Below, one piece after another: positions 6,630 through 14,274 of a stretch of DNA of 20,055 nucleotides. The position numbers and the translations under genes are program-made. The notes below the pieces were generated by a model. The model had not been told where the DNA came from. It ran no database searches and saw nothing but the letters and a program-made list of their open reading frames with translations. The DNA is from Miltoncostaeaceae bacterium (GTDB taxonomy: Bacteria > Actinomycetota > Thermoleophilia > Miltoncostaeales > Miltoncostaeaceae): assembly GCA_030598075.1 (NCBI GenBank), contig JAUVQP010000006.1, forward strand, positions 1-20,055. Reading direction: 5' to 3'. How positions within the stretch are numbered: the stretch's first letter is position 1; the number at the start of each line of letters is the position of its first letter.

Positions 6630-7574
6630 GTGACCCCGGAAGAGTGGCTGGAGTGGCGCACCTTCACGGGCGCCCGGTTCGATCCGGAGCGGCTCGCGGC
6701 GGACCGGCGCCGGGGGGGGCTGTCGATCTCGATCTGCCTCCCGACACTGAACGTGGCGGACACGGTCGGCCCGATCGTGGCGGCCATCCGCGAGCGGTGG
6801 ATCGAGGACGTGCCGCTCATCGACGAGCTGGCGATCGTGGACAGCGCATCCGTCGACGACACCGTCGCGCGCGCGCGGGAGGCCGGGGCAGAGGTCATCC
6901 ACGACGCCGAGGTCCTTCCCGAGATGGGCCCCGGGAAAGGCAAGGGAGAGGCCATGTGGAAGAGCCTCGCCGTCCTCGGCGGCGATGTGGTGGCCTGGAT
7001 CGACAGCGATATCGTCGACTTCGATCCCTCGTTCGTCCCGGGCATGGTCGGCCCTCTGATCGAGCACCCCGAGATCTCGTACGTCAAGGCTCTGTATCGA
7101 CGACCGCTGGGGGCCGACGGCGAGGGGGGCGGGCGGGTGACCGAGATCTGCGCCCGTCCGCTCATCAATCAGTTCTACCCCGACCTGGCCGGGTTCGCCC
7201 AACCGCTCTCGGGCGAGGCCGCGGGCCGGCGCGAGGCACTGTGGCGGGTGCCATTTTTCGGTGGGTACGCCGTGGAGCTCGGGCTGCTGATCGACCTGCT
7301 CGGCGTCGTCGGGCTCCCGGGTCTCGCGCAGGTGGATCTTGGAGCCCGCCGGCACGTCAACCAGCCGACCCGCGCTCTTGGCCCGATGGCGGCGGCGATC
7401 ACCCAGGCGGTCTTGCGACGCGTCGCGGAAAGCGGCCGAGCACCGCGCGCGCTGGCCCAGCCGATGCCGTTCGCGCGCCCGACCCGGCGGAACGGGGCGC
7501 TGTCGCTCGAGCGCCTCGACGCGGCGCCCGCGGAGCGCCCGCCGATGGACACCGTTCGCGCGACCCCGCGATGA
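6630..7574 (+). CDS. gpgS: Glucosyl-3-phosphoglycerate synthase (GT81)
   Basis: 314 residues from a GTG at 6630. It transfers glucose from an NDP-glucose to 3-phosphoglycerate, giving glucosyl-3-phosphoglycerate, a precursor of glucosylglycerate and, in mycobacteria, of methylglucose lipopolysaccharides. SISICLPTLN opens the GT-A fold. PGKGKGEAMWKSLA (101-114) matches the family signature, and WIDSDI holds the metal-binding DSD (Asp125-Asp127). GGGRVTEICARPL and QPLSGE follow, and RRHVNQP provides the His (His242) equivalent to the metal ligand of the mycobacterial enzyme. The C-terminal RPPM also resembles the mycobacterial end. The stop overlaps the phosphatase start as ATGA. Alternative: Rubrobacter GT81 enzymes also use GDP-mannose, so mannosyl-3-phosphoglycerate is possible. 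Confidence 0.92.
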   Translation: MTPEEWLEWRTFTGARFDPERLAADRRRGGLSISICLPTLNVADTVGPIVAAIRERWIEDVPLIDELAIVDSASVDDTVARAREAGAEVIHDAEVLPEMGPGKGKGEAMWKSLAVLGGDVVAWIDSDIVDFDPSFVPGMVGPLIEHPEISYVKALYRRPLGADGEGGGRVTEICARPLINQFYPDLAGFAQPLSGEAAGRREALWRVPFFGGYAVELGLLIDLLGVVGLPGLAQVDLGARRHVNQPTRALGPMAAAITQAVLRRVAESGRAPRALAQPMPFARPTRRNGALSLERLDAAPAERPPMDTVRATPR

Positions 7575-8359
7575 GCCGAGTCGTCTATCTCGACCTCGAC
7601 GGAACCCTGCTCGGCCCGGGCGGGTCCCTGTTTTTGGGGGAGGACGGCCAGTTCTCGGATGCCGGACCGCGAGCGCTGGCACTACTTCACGAGCGGGGCA
7701 TTCCGATCGTGCTCGTCAGCGGCCGAAGCTCCGTGCGGCTGGAGGCGGTGGCCCACGCTGTCGGAGCCGACGGAGCGCTGGCTGAGCTCGGCGCGCTCGA
7801 CGCCGGCTATCGAACCCGTCCGGGCCAGTCGGTCCACGAGGCGATCGCCGAGACCGGGCTGCCCGCGCGGCTTCTCGCGCGTGAGCCCGACCTTCACCCA
7901 CACCCGCTCGCCAGCGCGGGCGGACGGGCGGGGAGCCACGTGATGCGCGGCCGTGCGCGGCCCGGCGCCGCAGCGTGGGTTCACGCCGAGAGCGACGGAG
8001 AGCTCCGGCTTGCCGACAACGGCCGCATCGGCGCGGACGCCCACATCTATCACCTGCTGCCCGCCGGGGCGAGCAAAGCATCGGCGGTACGCGCCGACCT
8101 GGCGCGGCGCGGCGCCCCTCCGGCGAAGGCCCTCGCCGTGGGCGACAGCCGGCAGGACCTCGATATGGGGCGCTCGGTAGGAGCGGTCGCCATCGTCGCC
8201 AACGGCGCGAGAGCGGACGCCGACGTCGCCACCGAGGCCCCGTGGGTGACCAAGGGAGCCTTCGGAGTGGGCGTGCTCGAGGCCGTGGTCGCGTGGCTCG
8301 GCGGCTCTCCGGGCGCCGCCGTCGCTCAGGAGGTGGGCACCGCACCCCATCGCGCGTAG
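7571..8359 (+). CDS. HAD-IIB phosphatase, probable glucosyl(mannosyl)-3-phosphoglycerate phosphatase
   Basis: 262 residues, coupled to gpgS by ATGA. HAD motifs are in order: DLDGT (nucleophile Asp8, acid/base Asp10), VSGRS (Ser50), GASKASAV (Lys169), and GDSRQDLD (Asp192 and Asp196 for Mg2+). The roughly 100-residue insertion between motifs II and III is a type IIB cap, as in Cof-like and mannosyl-3-phosphoglycerate phosphatases. Its partner gene makes glucosyl-3-phosphoglycerate, so dephosphorylation to glucosylglycerate is the natural role. Mycobacteria use an unrelated histidine-phosphatase fold for this step, so the pairing is closer to that of Persephonella or archaea. The last 34 bases overlap the convergent glycerate kinase gene. 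Substrate assignment is by context; other sugar phosphates are possible. Confidence 0.82.
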   Translation: MSRVVYLDLDGTLLGPGGSLFLGEDGQFSDAGPRALALLHERGIPIVLVSGRSSVRLEAVAHAVGADGALAELGALDAGYRTRPGQSVHEAIAETGLPARLLAREPDLHPHPLASAGGRAGSHVMRGRARPGAAAWVHAESDGELRLADNGRIGADAHIYHLLPAGASKASAVRADLARRGAPPAKALAVGDSRQDLDMGRSVGAVAIVANGARADADVATEAPWVTKGAFGVGVLEAVVAWLGGSPGAAVAQEVGTAPHRA

Positions 8360-9474
8360 AGGGCCCCGACGGCACTACCCGCCGCTGTCAGGTCGGCCTC
8401 CGTCGCCGAGCGCGCCAGGTCGACCGACCGCAGCTCGCGAGCGATGGGAAGGACCGCGGTGAGCCCCATCTCCCGGATGGCGCGCAACCCGAGCGCAACC
8501 TCGCCGACGAGGGCCACACACGGGATGCCGCGCTCGCGACTCGCCGCGGCGACCGCCGCAGGGGCTTTCCCGCGCGCCGTGGTCTCGTCGAGACGACCCT
8601 CGCCGGTCACGCAGAGACCCGCCCCATCGAGCTTCGACATGAAATCGAGCGACTCGAGAACCAACTCGGCGCCCGGGCGCAGACGGCCGCCGAGCATCGC
8701 GCAGATGCCTCCCGCCGCGCCTCCCGCCGCGCCTGCCCCGGCGATCCGGTGAACGTCGACGCCCGTGGCGGCGCGCATCGCGACGGCCAGATTCCGGAGC
8801 CCGGCGTCCAGTCTCTTGACAGCAGCGGCGTCGGCGCCCTTCTGCGGCCCGAAGACGTGCGCAGCTCCGCGCTCGCCCGCAAACGGGTTGTCCACGTCGA
8901 CCGCGACGTCGATCGTCGTCTCGGCGAGACGCGGATCGAGGCCAGACAGGTCGAGCGACAGCACATGAGCCATGTCCGCGCCGCGCCCTTCAAGCTCCTG
9001 GCCGCGCGAGCCGAGGGCCCGTGCGCCGAGCTCGACGGCCAGGCCCAGGCCTCCATCGGTGGTCGCGCTGCCGCCCAGACCGACCACGATCCGCGATGCC
9101 CCCATGTCGAGCGCGGCGCGAATGAGGGCGCCCACCCCCCGGGTCGTCGCGGCCTCGGCGTCGCGCTCGGCCGGGGAGAGGCGCTCGAAGCCCGCGGCCT
9201 GAGCGAGCTCGACCACGGCGACACGATTCGGCAGTTCCCCGACGGCGGCCTCGATCGGTCGCCCCACCGGATCCGACGCGACGGCGCCGCGGCGGCGCCC
9301 CCCGGTCGCAGCGAGCAGCGCGTCGAGCGTCCCTTCGCCGCCGTCGGCCACGGGCGCCTCGACCGGGGTGGTGCCAGGCGCCCCGAGCCGAACCCCGGCG
9401 GCGATCGCCCGGGCCGCGTCGGAGGCGGGCAGCGCCGCCTTGAACGGCGCCGGCGCGACGACGACCGGCCTCAC
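8326..9474 (-). CDS. glxK: Glycerate kinase (GlxK/GarK family)
   Basis: 382 residues from the GTG at 9474, which overlaps the dehydrogenase stop as GTGA; a TTG one codon earlier is the alternative. The family phosphorylates glycerate with ATP, usually to 2-phosphoglycerate. VVVAPAPFKAALPA at the N-terminus, VADGGEGTLDALL, GLGGSATTDGGLG and VTGEGRLDETTARGK are diagnostic. Length is normal for the family. It is the last gene of the response regulator/kinase/dehydrogenase operon. Its 3' end runs 34 bases into the gpgS-phosphatase operon from the opposite strand. The context suggests recovery of glycerate, perhaps released from glucosylglycerate, into lower glycolysis; this link is inferred. Confidence 0.93.
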   Translation of the reverse strand: MRPVVVAPAPFKAALPASDAARAIAAGVRLGAPGTTPVEAPVADGGEGTLDALLAATGGRRRGAVASDPVGRPIEAAVGELPNRVAVVELAQAAGFERLSPAERDAEAATTRGVGALIRAALDMGASRIVVGLGGSATTDGGLGLAVELGARALGSRGQELEGRGADMAHVLSLDLSGLDPRLAETTIDVAVDVDNPFAGERGAAHVFGPQKGADAAAVKRLDAGLRNLAVAMRAATGVDVHRIAGAGAAGGAAGGICAMLGGRLRPGAELVLESLDFMSKLDGAGLCVTGEGRLDETTARGKAPAAVAAASRERGIPCVALVGEVALGLRAIREMGLTAVLPIARELRSVDLARSATEADLTAAGSAVGALYARWGAVPTS

Positions 9475-10310
9475 CAATCGAGGCCGAGGAAGTCGCGCGC
9501 CACGTAACGCTGAAAGTCGTCGTCGTCGCGAGCGGCGCGCTCGCGGAGCAAAAGCTCCGCGTCCTCGCCGACGACGACGCGAAAGGGTGCGGCGGGATCA
9601 CTGGCCGCACCGACGATGGCAGCCGCGACCGCCTCGGGAGAGGAATTCACCCACTCTCGCCATCTTCGAAACGCCGCGACGACGCCCTCGCGCAGCGCGC
9701 CGTACGGCCCGCCGGAGGTCGCCACCGATCCGCTGATGCGGCCGGACGCCCCGAACTGGGTGTCCACCATGCCCGGCTCGATGAGGACGACCCTCACGCC
9801 ATGCGGGCGACACTCCATCGCGAGGGCCTCGGAGACCGAGGTGAGAGCGTACTTCGAGGAATCGTAGATCCCGAGGAGGGGGTGGGTGATGCGACCGGCG
9901 ACGGACGACACGTTGATGATCGTGCCGTCTCCCGCGCGGCGCATGCCGGGCAGCACCGCCTGGATCGCGGCGATAGGCCCGTAGAGGTTGGTCTCGAACG
10001 CCTCTCGCACGACGTCCAACTCGACGTCCTCGATGGCGCCCATCACGGCGTGGCCCGCGTTGTTCACAAGACAGTCGATGCGCCCCCGGCCGTGCGCCTC
10101 GGCGGCCTGCGCCGCGGAGCGGACCGACTCCACGTCGGTGACGTCCATCCTCACGACGAGCAGCGCGTCGTCAAGCGACGGGAGGTTCGCGGCGCGTGGA
10201 TCGCGGCAGCCGGCGACCACGCGCCAGCCGGCATCGAGAAAGGCCGCGACCGTCGCCCGGCCGATGCCGCGGCTCGCTCCCGTCACGAGCACGGTGGGCG
10301 GGCGACTCAC
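9471..10310 (-). CDS. Short-chain dehydrogenase/reductase (classical SDR)
   Basis: 279 residues from a GTG at 10310 that overlaps the histidine-kinase stop as GTGA. TGASRGIG at 10-17 is the NAD(P) motif, NNAG is at 83-86, Asn108 lies in the ETNLYG helix, Ser136 in NVSSVAG, and YDSSK gives Tyr149 and Lys153. All residues of the catalytic tetrad are present, so an active NAD(P)-dependent oxidoreductase is expected in the cytoplasm. PGMVDTQF follows the usual substrate-loop position. The C-terminal extension (about 195-279) is typical of SDRs annotated as retinol- or ketoreductase-like, but the substrate cannot be read from sequence. It sits between a sensor kinase and a glycerate kinase, an unusual placement. 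Confidence 0.9.
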   Translation of the reverse strand: MSRPPTVLVTGASRGIGRATVAAFLDAGWRVVAGCRDPRAANLPSLDDALLVVRMDVTDVESVRSAAQAAEAHGRGRIDCLVNNAGHAVMGAIEDVELDVVREAFETNLYGPIAAIQAVLPGMRRAGDGTIINVSSVAGRITHPLLGIYDSSKYALTSVSEALAMECRPHGVRVVLIEPGMVDTQFGASGRISGSVATSGGPYGALREGVVAAFRRWREWVNSSPEAVAAAIVGAASDPAAPFRVVVGEDAELLLRERAARDDDDFQRYVARDFLGLDW

Positions 10311-12148
10311 GCGCGGTCCTGCTCGGCCGGAGCGACCGCGCCGGTCGCCCCCCCGTCACGGCTCGACTCGGCCGCGGGGAGCCAAATGGCGAAGGTCGAT
10401 CCGGCGCCCTCGTACGAGCGCAGGCCGATCGTCCCGCCGTGCGCGTCGACGATGCCCCGCGCGATCGCCAAGCCGAGGCCGGCGCTCCGTCCCTCGCGGG
10501 AAGCATCGCCCCGATAGAAGCGGTCGAAGACGAATCGCTGCTCCTCCGCGGCGATCCCCTCCCCGTCGTCCTCGACGGTGAGGGTCGCCCCACGATCGTC
10601 CCGCTCGACGGCGACCGTCACGGTACCGCCGGCCGGGGTGTGACGGAGAGCGTTGTCGAGGAGGATCAGGATGACCTGCTCGATCCGCGCGGGATCGGCG
10701 TCCACGAGAGCGACCCTCTCGGCGGGAAGCCGCAACGAGAGGTGCAGCCCATCACGCTCGACAAGAGGAGCGCGAGGGCCGACGATCTCGGCGGCGAGCG
10801 CGCCCAGGTCGAGGTCCTCCCGCTCCAACGGAAGCGCGCCCGCGTCGAGCCTCGCGAGCTGGAGTTGCTCCTCGACGAGCCGCTGCAGGCGCTCGGTCTC
10901 GCGGCTCATGGAGGCGAGGAACTCTCGCCTCGTCTCGGGATCGACGCGGTCGCTCTCCAACAGCTCAAGGAAGCCGCGGAGCGCCGTGACGGGGGTCTTC
11001 AGCTCGTGGCTCACGTTCGCCACCAGATCGCGACGCGCCCGCTCGAGCTGCCGTTCCTCGGTGACGTCGCGGAAGGTGATCACGAGCCCGCCCTGACCTT
11101 CCGTGCCGAGCCGTCCGACGAGGAACTCGAGCTCGTGACCGTCGGGGGCCACGAACGCGCGAGGTGAGCTGCCCTCGGAGTCGCGGCGGACGGCCCGCAC
11201 GGCGTCCACCACCTCGGCGGGGAGCGCCTCAAGGCGCACCGGGCCTCCCTGCTCCAGGTTGAGGTAGCGCTCCGCCACGGCGTTCGCAGCCACCACGTCG
11301 TCGTCCTCGGTGATGGCCACGACGCCCTCTGCGAGCGAGGCGATCAGGCCGCGAGCGCGATCGCGCTCGCTCGTCAGCTCCCCGACAAGACCCTCGAGCC
11401 GACTGGCCATGCCGTTCAGGCTGCCCCCGAGCATCGCCAGCTCCCGCGGCGGGAGCTCCTCGGCGCGCGCCGCGAGATCCCCTCCGGCGAGGGTGACGGC
11501 GGTCTCCGCCAGCGCGGCGATGCGCCGGCCGATCAAACGCGCGAGTCCGTAGCCGGCGAGCGCCGCGAGGGCGAGCACCAGGATCACGGCGATGAACACG
11601 CGGCGTTGGACGCTGGCCAGCGCGGCACCGGCGCCCACCACGGGGACGATCACCTGAACGACGCCGACCTCGCTGCCGTTGATGGAGAAGGGGACGGCCG
11701 CGATGACCGCGTCGCGGCCACTCGTGGAGATGATCCTCGGGAGGACCGCGTCACGGCCGGCGGGCACGGCCACCCGGTAGGCCGGGGGGATGCTGTCGTC
11801 GTGCTTGCGGAACAGCTCCCCGTCGGACGGAACCGTGGCCTGGCTCGGACGGACAAACGGCGCGGGCCGGTAGACGATCCGCACCTCGCCGCCGGTCCGC
11901 GCGCGAATCTCGGCCGCGGAGGTCAGGACGGCGGCGGGATCCGGAAACCCCGAGAGCTTCGTGAGAGGAAGGGCCTGCTGAAGCCGGCTCGCGAGCAGCG
12001 TGCGCTCCCCCTGGGCGCGGTCCCGGCGGACGCTCGACTCGAGCGTGGGGAGCACGACGAGCAGCACCACGAGGCTCGCCAGCATGCCGACGCCCAAGAA
12101 AGCGGCGACCAACCATCCCTGGAGACCGACGCGGCGAAGTGGGCTCAC
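10307..12148 (-). CDS. PhoR-like sensor histidine kinase
   Basis: 613 residues from a GTG at 12148 overlapping the response-regulator stop as GTGA. Order: short cytoplasmic start, TM1 (about 11-34), an extracytoplasmic domain of about 145 residues that looks Cache-like (VIAAVPF...GSEVGVVQVIVPV), TM2 (about 183-205), HAMP (about 203-255), PAS (about 265-365), HisKA with phospho-acceptor His381 in NVSHELKTP, and HATPase with N box Asn499, DDGEG (527-531) and GLGLA (557-561). PAS plus this HisKA type resemble PhoR. It phosphorylates the response regulator encoded just upstream. The extracytoplasmic sensor and the neighbouring HtrA gene suggest an envelope or small-ligand signal; the ligand is unknown. 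The stop overlaps the SDR gene. Confidence 0.94.
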   Translation of the reverse strand: MSPLRRVGLQGWLVAAFLGVGMLASLVVLLVVLPTLESSVRRDRAQGERTLLASRLQQALPLTKLSGFPDPAAVLTSAAEIRARTGGEVRIVYRPAPFVRPSQATVPSDGELFRKHDDSIPPAYRVAVPAGRDAVLPRIISTSGRDAVIAAVPFSINGSEVGVVQVIVPVVGAGAALASVQRRVFIAVILVLALAALAGYGLARLIGRRIAALAETAVTLAGGDLAARAEELPPRELAMLGGSLNGMASRLEGLVGELTSERDRARGLIASLAEGVVAITEDDDVVAANAVAERYLNLEQGGPVRLEALPAEVVDAVRAVRRDSEGSSPRAFVAPDGHELEFLVGRLGTEGQGGLVITFRDVTEERQLERARRDLVANVSHELKTPVTALRGFLELLESDRVDPETRREFLASMSRETERLQRLVEEQLQLARLDAGALPLEREDLDLGALAAEIVGPRAPLVERDGLHLSLRLPAERVALVDADPARIEQVILILLDNALRHTPAGGTVTVAVERDDRGATLTVEDDGEGIAAEEQRFVFDRFYRGDASREGRSAGLGLAIARGIVDAHGGTIGLRSYEGAGSTFAIWLPAAESSRDGGATGAVAPAEQDRA

Positions 12149-12840
12149 CCGGCGGCGCCCTCCCCACCAAACGAGTAGCCGACGCCGCGAACGGTGCGGA
12201 TGAGCACCGGCTTGCTGGGCGTCTTCTCGATCTTCTGACGCAGGTGCCTCACGTGCACGTCCACGCTCCGCAGGTCGCCGAAGAACGAGCCCTTCCAGAG
12301 GTGGTTCATGAGCTCCTCGCGCGTGTACACCCGCCGTGGCGAGCTGGCGAGCTTGTGGAGGATCTCGAACTCGGAGTAGGTCACCGGGACCTCCTCGCCA
12401 GACCGTCGCACCGTGCGCGCGGAGGCGTCGATCTCGAGCTCGCCGATCGTCGTGACCACTCCGCGCTCCGGCTCCAGGCCGGCCCTCCGGAGGTTCGCCT
12501 TGACCCGCGACACGAGCTCGCGCGGAGAGAACGGCTTCGTGACGTAGTCGTCGGCGCCGAGCTCCAAGCCGAGAACCTTGTCCAGCTCCTCGGAGCGAGC
12601 CGAGAGCATGATGATCGGAACGCTTCGATCGGCCCGGATCCGTTTGCAGACCTCCAGGCCGTCGATGCCCGGAAGCATGATGTCGAGAATCACGAGGTCG
12701 ATCGCCCCGTCGTCCATCATGGCGAGGGCGTCGTCGCCCCGGCTCGCGCTGAGAACCGCGAAGCCGGCGTCGCGCAGCGCGTACTCGACGATCGTCCGTA
12801 TCGCCAGCTCGTCTTCGACGACAAGTATCCGCTCGGCCAC
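12145..12840 (-). CDS. OmpR/PhoB-family response regulator
   Basis: 231 residues from a GTG at 12840, with GAGGGGG about four bases upstream. The receiver domain (1-115) has the acidic pocket Glu9/Asp10, phospho-acceptor Asp53 in VILDIMLPG, Ser80 and Lys102 in DYVTKPF. The winged-helix DNA-binding domain (about 128-225) carries VTYSEFEILHKLASSP, RRVYTREELMNHLW, the recognition helix around RSVDVHVRHLRQKI, and the wing VRGVGYSF. It is first in an operon with its kinase, an SDR and glycerate kinase, so it probably controls its own operon and possibly the divergent htrA. PhoB/PhoP/MprA-like regulators are the nearest families; phosphate control is not demonstrated. Confidence 0.95.
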   Translation of the reverse strand: MAERILVVEDELAIRTIVEYALRDAGFAVLSASRGDDALAMMDDGAIDLVILDIMLPGIDGLEVCKRIRADRSVPIIMLSARSEELDKVLGLELGADDYVTKPFSPRELVSRVKANLRRAGLEPERGVVTTIGELEIDASARTVRRSGEEVPVTYSEFEILHKLASSPRRVYTREELMNHLWKGSFFGDLRSVDVHVRHLRQKIEKTPSKPVLIRTVRGVGYSFGGEGAAG

Positions 12841-12867
12841 GCATCCCCCTCGCTGCCCGGTCGCTGC

Positions 12868-12873
12868 ATGGTA
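12868..12873 (-). promoter_or_regulatory. Candidate -10 element of the response-regulator operon
   Basis: Minus-strand TACCAT lies 27 bases before the GTG, leaving a leader long enough to carry the GAGGGGG ribosome-binding site. No good -35 stands 17 bases upstream, which would suit an activator-dependent promoter. Weak evidence, by pattern only. Confidence 0.3.
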
Positions 12874-12908
12874 GTGCCAACCCCCGCGCCCGGCGATCCG
12901 TCCGAAGA

Positions 12909-12920
12909 CGCGTTAACGCG
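12909..12920. promoter_or_regulatory. Perfect 12-bp palindrome, possible operator
   Basis: CGCGTTAACGCG is a perfect inverted repeat centred at 12914/12915, in the middle of the divergent region between the response regulator and htrA. Its AT core stands out in this GC-rich setting. It could be a dimer-binding operator acting on either promoter, but chance cannot be excluded for 12 bases. Confidence 0.3.
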
Positions 12921-12930
12921 ACCCCCATCC

Positions 12931-12958
12931 GTTCGCCATGCAACGTTCACCGTTCGCT
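12931..12958 (+). promoter_or_regulatory. GTTCRCY direct repeats, candidate response-regulator box
   Basis: Three same-strand heptamers occur: GTTCGCC (12931-12937), GTTCACC (12945-12951) and GTTCGCT (12952-12958). The unit resembles the GTTCACC half-site of actinobacterial PhoP boxes. They lie 23 bases or more upstream of the proposed htrA -10 hexamer, a normal place for activation. The 14- and 7-base spacing differs from the 11-base period of PHO boxes, so binding is a hypothesis. Confidence 0.35.
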
Positions 12959-12980
12959 GGGCGCCTTCATCGCGGGGCGC

Positions 12981-12986
12981 TAGCCT
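12981..12986 (+). promoter_or_regulatory. Candidate -10 element for a leaderless htrA transcript
   Basis: TAGCCT is followed by seven bases and the htrA ATG. No Shine-Dalgarno sequence fits in between. The repeats at 12931-12958 lie directly upstream of where a -35 would stand, and no clear -35 is present. Confidence 0.5.
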
Positions 12987-12993
12987 GAACGAG

Positions 12994-14238
12994 ATGCCGC
13001 CCCACGGACCCCGGCAACCAAACCCCTTCGCACCACCGCCGGACCCGCCGCCCCCGCCCGCCAAGCCGAGCCGCCGCCCGCCACGATGGCTCGCCTCCGC
13101 GGTCGTCCCGGCCATGATCGGCGGGCTGGTCGCGCTGGGCGGCGCCGCGGTCACGGGCAACCTGGGCGGTGGCGGCGACACCACGACGGTGGTGCGACCC
13201 GCGGCCGATCTCGCGCCCGCCGAAGGTCCCCAACAGCTCACGCCGCCCCTCGCTCCGGAGACCCGCGACAGCGACAGGGCCCGCAGCGTGCAGCGGATCG
13301 TCAGGGAGGCGTCCGTCTCGGTCGTCACCGTGACCTCGGGCGGCGGCCCTCGACGCCAGCTCGGATCGGGCTTCGTGGTCGACCGGCACGGGCGGATCCT
13401 GACCAACGAGCATGTGCTCACCGAGGAGGACTCGGCGGAGATCACCCTCGAGGACGGCACGGTTCGCGAGGCGACCGTTCTCGGTCGCGACCCAAGCATC
13501 GATCTCGCCGTCCTCGAAGTCGAGGACCTGCCCGAGAGCGCTCGTCCCGTGCCCCTTGGCCGAAGCCTCAGCCTGACCGTGGGGGACGCCGTGGTGGCGA
13601 TCGGCAGTCCGTTCGGCCTGGAACGCACCGCGACGACGGGCATCGTCTCGGCCCTGAAGCGCACGATCGAGGCCCCCGACGGGTTTCTCATCCAGAACAC
13701 CATCCAAACCGACGCGGCGATCAACCAGGGGAACTCCGGCGGGCCGCTTCTCGACGCCGCCGGCCGCGTGATTGGCATCAACTCGCAGATCGCCTCGCCC
13801 GATGGCGGCGGCAACGACGGCGTTGGCTTCGCGGTGCCGATCGACTCCATCCGGCCGGTGGCGGAGTCGATCATCGAGACCGGGAAGGCCGAGCATGCCT
13901 GGATCGGCATCACGGGCAGGTCGCTGACGCCGGATGACGCCAAGAAGCTGGGCATGGAAGACCGACACGGTGTGGCCGTTCTCAGCGTGGATGCTCGCGG
14001 CCCGGCCAAGGAGGGTGGTCTGCGCGGATCCGGCGAGGATCGCGACCCGCCGCGCGGCGCGGACTTGATCGTGAGGGTCGACGGCGTGGACGTGAGCGAC
14101 ATGGCAGACGTCTCGCAGGCGATCGGAAGCCGGCGTGTCGGCGTGTCGGTCACGCTCGGCGTCCTGCGCGACGGTGAGACGATCGAGGTCGAGCTCACGC
14201 TCGCGGACCGACCTGCGGACATCGGCGCCGCCGGGTAG
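12994..14238 (+). CDS. htrA: HtrA/DegP-like membrane-anchored serine protease with PDZ domain
   Basis: 414 residues. The N-terminus (1-31) is a proline-rich cytoplasmic tail, followed by one membrane segment (about 33-53) and a linker. The trypsin-like domain (about 95-290) has His140 in TNEHVL, Asp170 in SIDLAVL and Ser248 in QGNSGGP, a complete catalytic triad. Residues about 302-405 form a PDZ domain. Its turn is longer than usual (GLRGSGEDRDPPRGADLI, where most have GLRAGDVI). Such proteases degrade or refold misfolded proteins outside the membrane. It is divergent from a two-component system, recalling mycobacterial mprAB-pepD. The ATG at 12994 is chosen because upstream codons would run through the promoter. 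The GNAT gene starts 36 bases downstream with its own hexamer. Confidence 0.94.
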   Translation: MPPHGPRQPNPFAPPPDPPPPPAKPSRRPPRWLASAVVPAMIGGLVALGGAAVTGNLGGGGDTTTVVRPAADLAPAEGPQQLTPPLAPETRDSDRARSVQRIVREASVSVVTVTSGGGPRRQLGSGFVVDRHGRILTNEHVLTEEDSAEITLEDGTVREATVLGRDPSIDLAVLEVEDLPESARPVPLGRSLSLTVGDAVVAIGSPFGLERTATTGIVSALKRTIEAPDGFLIQNTIQTDAAINQGNSGGPLLDAAGRVIGINSQIASPDGGGNDGVGFAVPIDSIRPVAESIIETGKAEHAWIGITGRSLTPDDAKKLGMEDRHGVAVLSVDARGPAKEGGLRGSGEDRDPPRGADLIVRVDGVDVSDMADVSQAIGSRRVGVSVTLGVLRDGETIEVELTLADRPADIGAAG

Positions 14239-14260
14239 CCGCTTCCGCGCATCGGAGTCC

Positions 14261-14266
14261 TAGACT
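14261..14266 (+). promoter_or_regulatory. Candidate -10 element for a leaderless acetyltransferase transcript
   Basis: TAGACT lies eight bases before the GTG of the acetyltransferase, inside the 36-base gap after htrA. There is no Shine-Dalgarno sequence. The same arrangement recurs at rmlA, gpgS, htrA and the small membrane protein. Confidence 0.5.
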
Positions 14267-14274
14267 GTCCAGCC

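Noticed and set aside
7975..9507. Plus-strand open frame of 510 codons over glycerate kinase
   Set aside because: Antisense to a full set of glycerate kinase motifs; composition is basic and low in hydrophobic residues.
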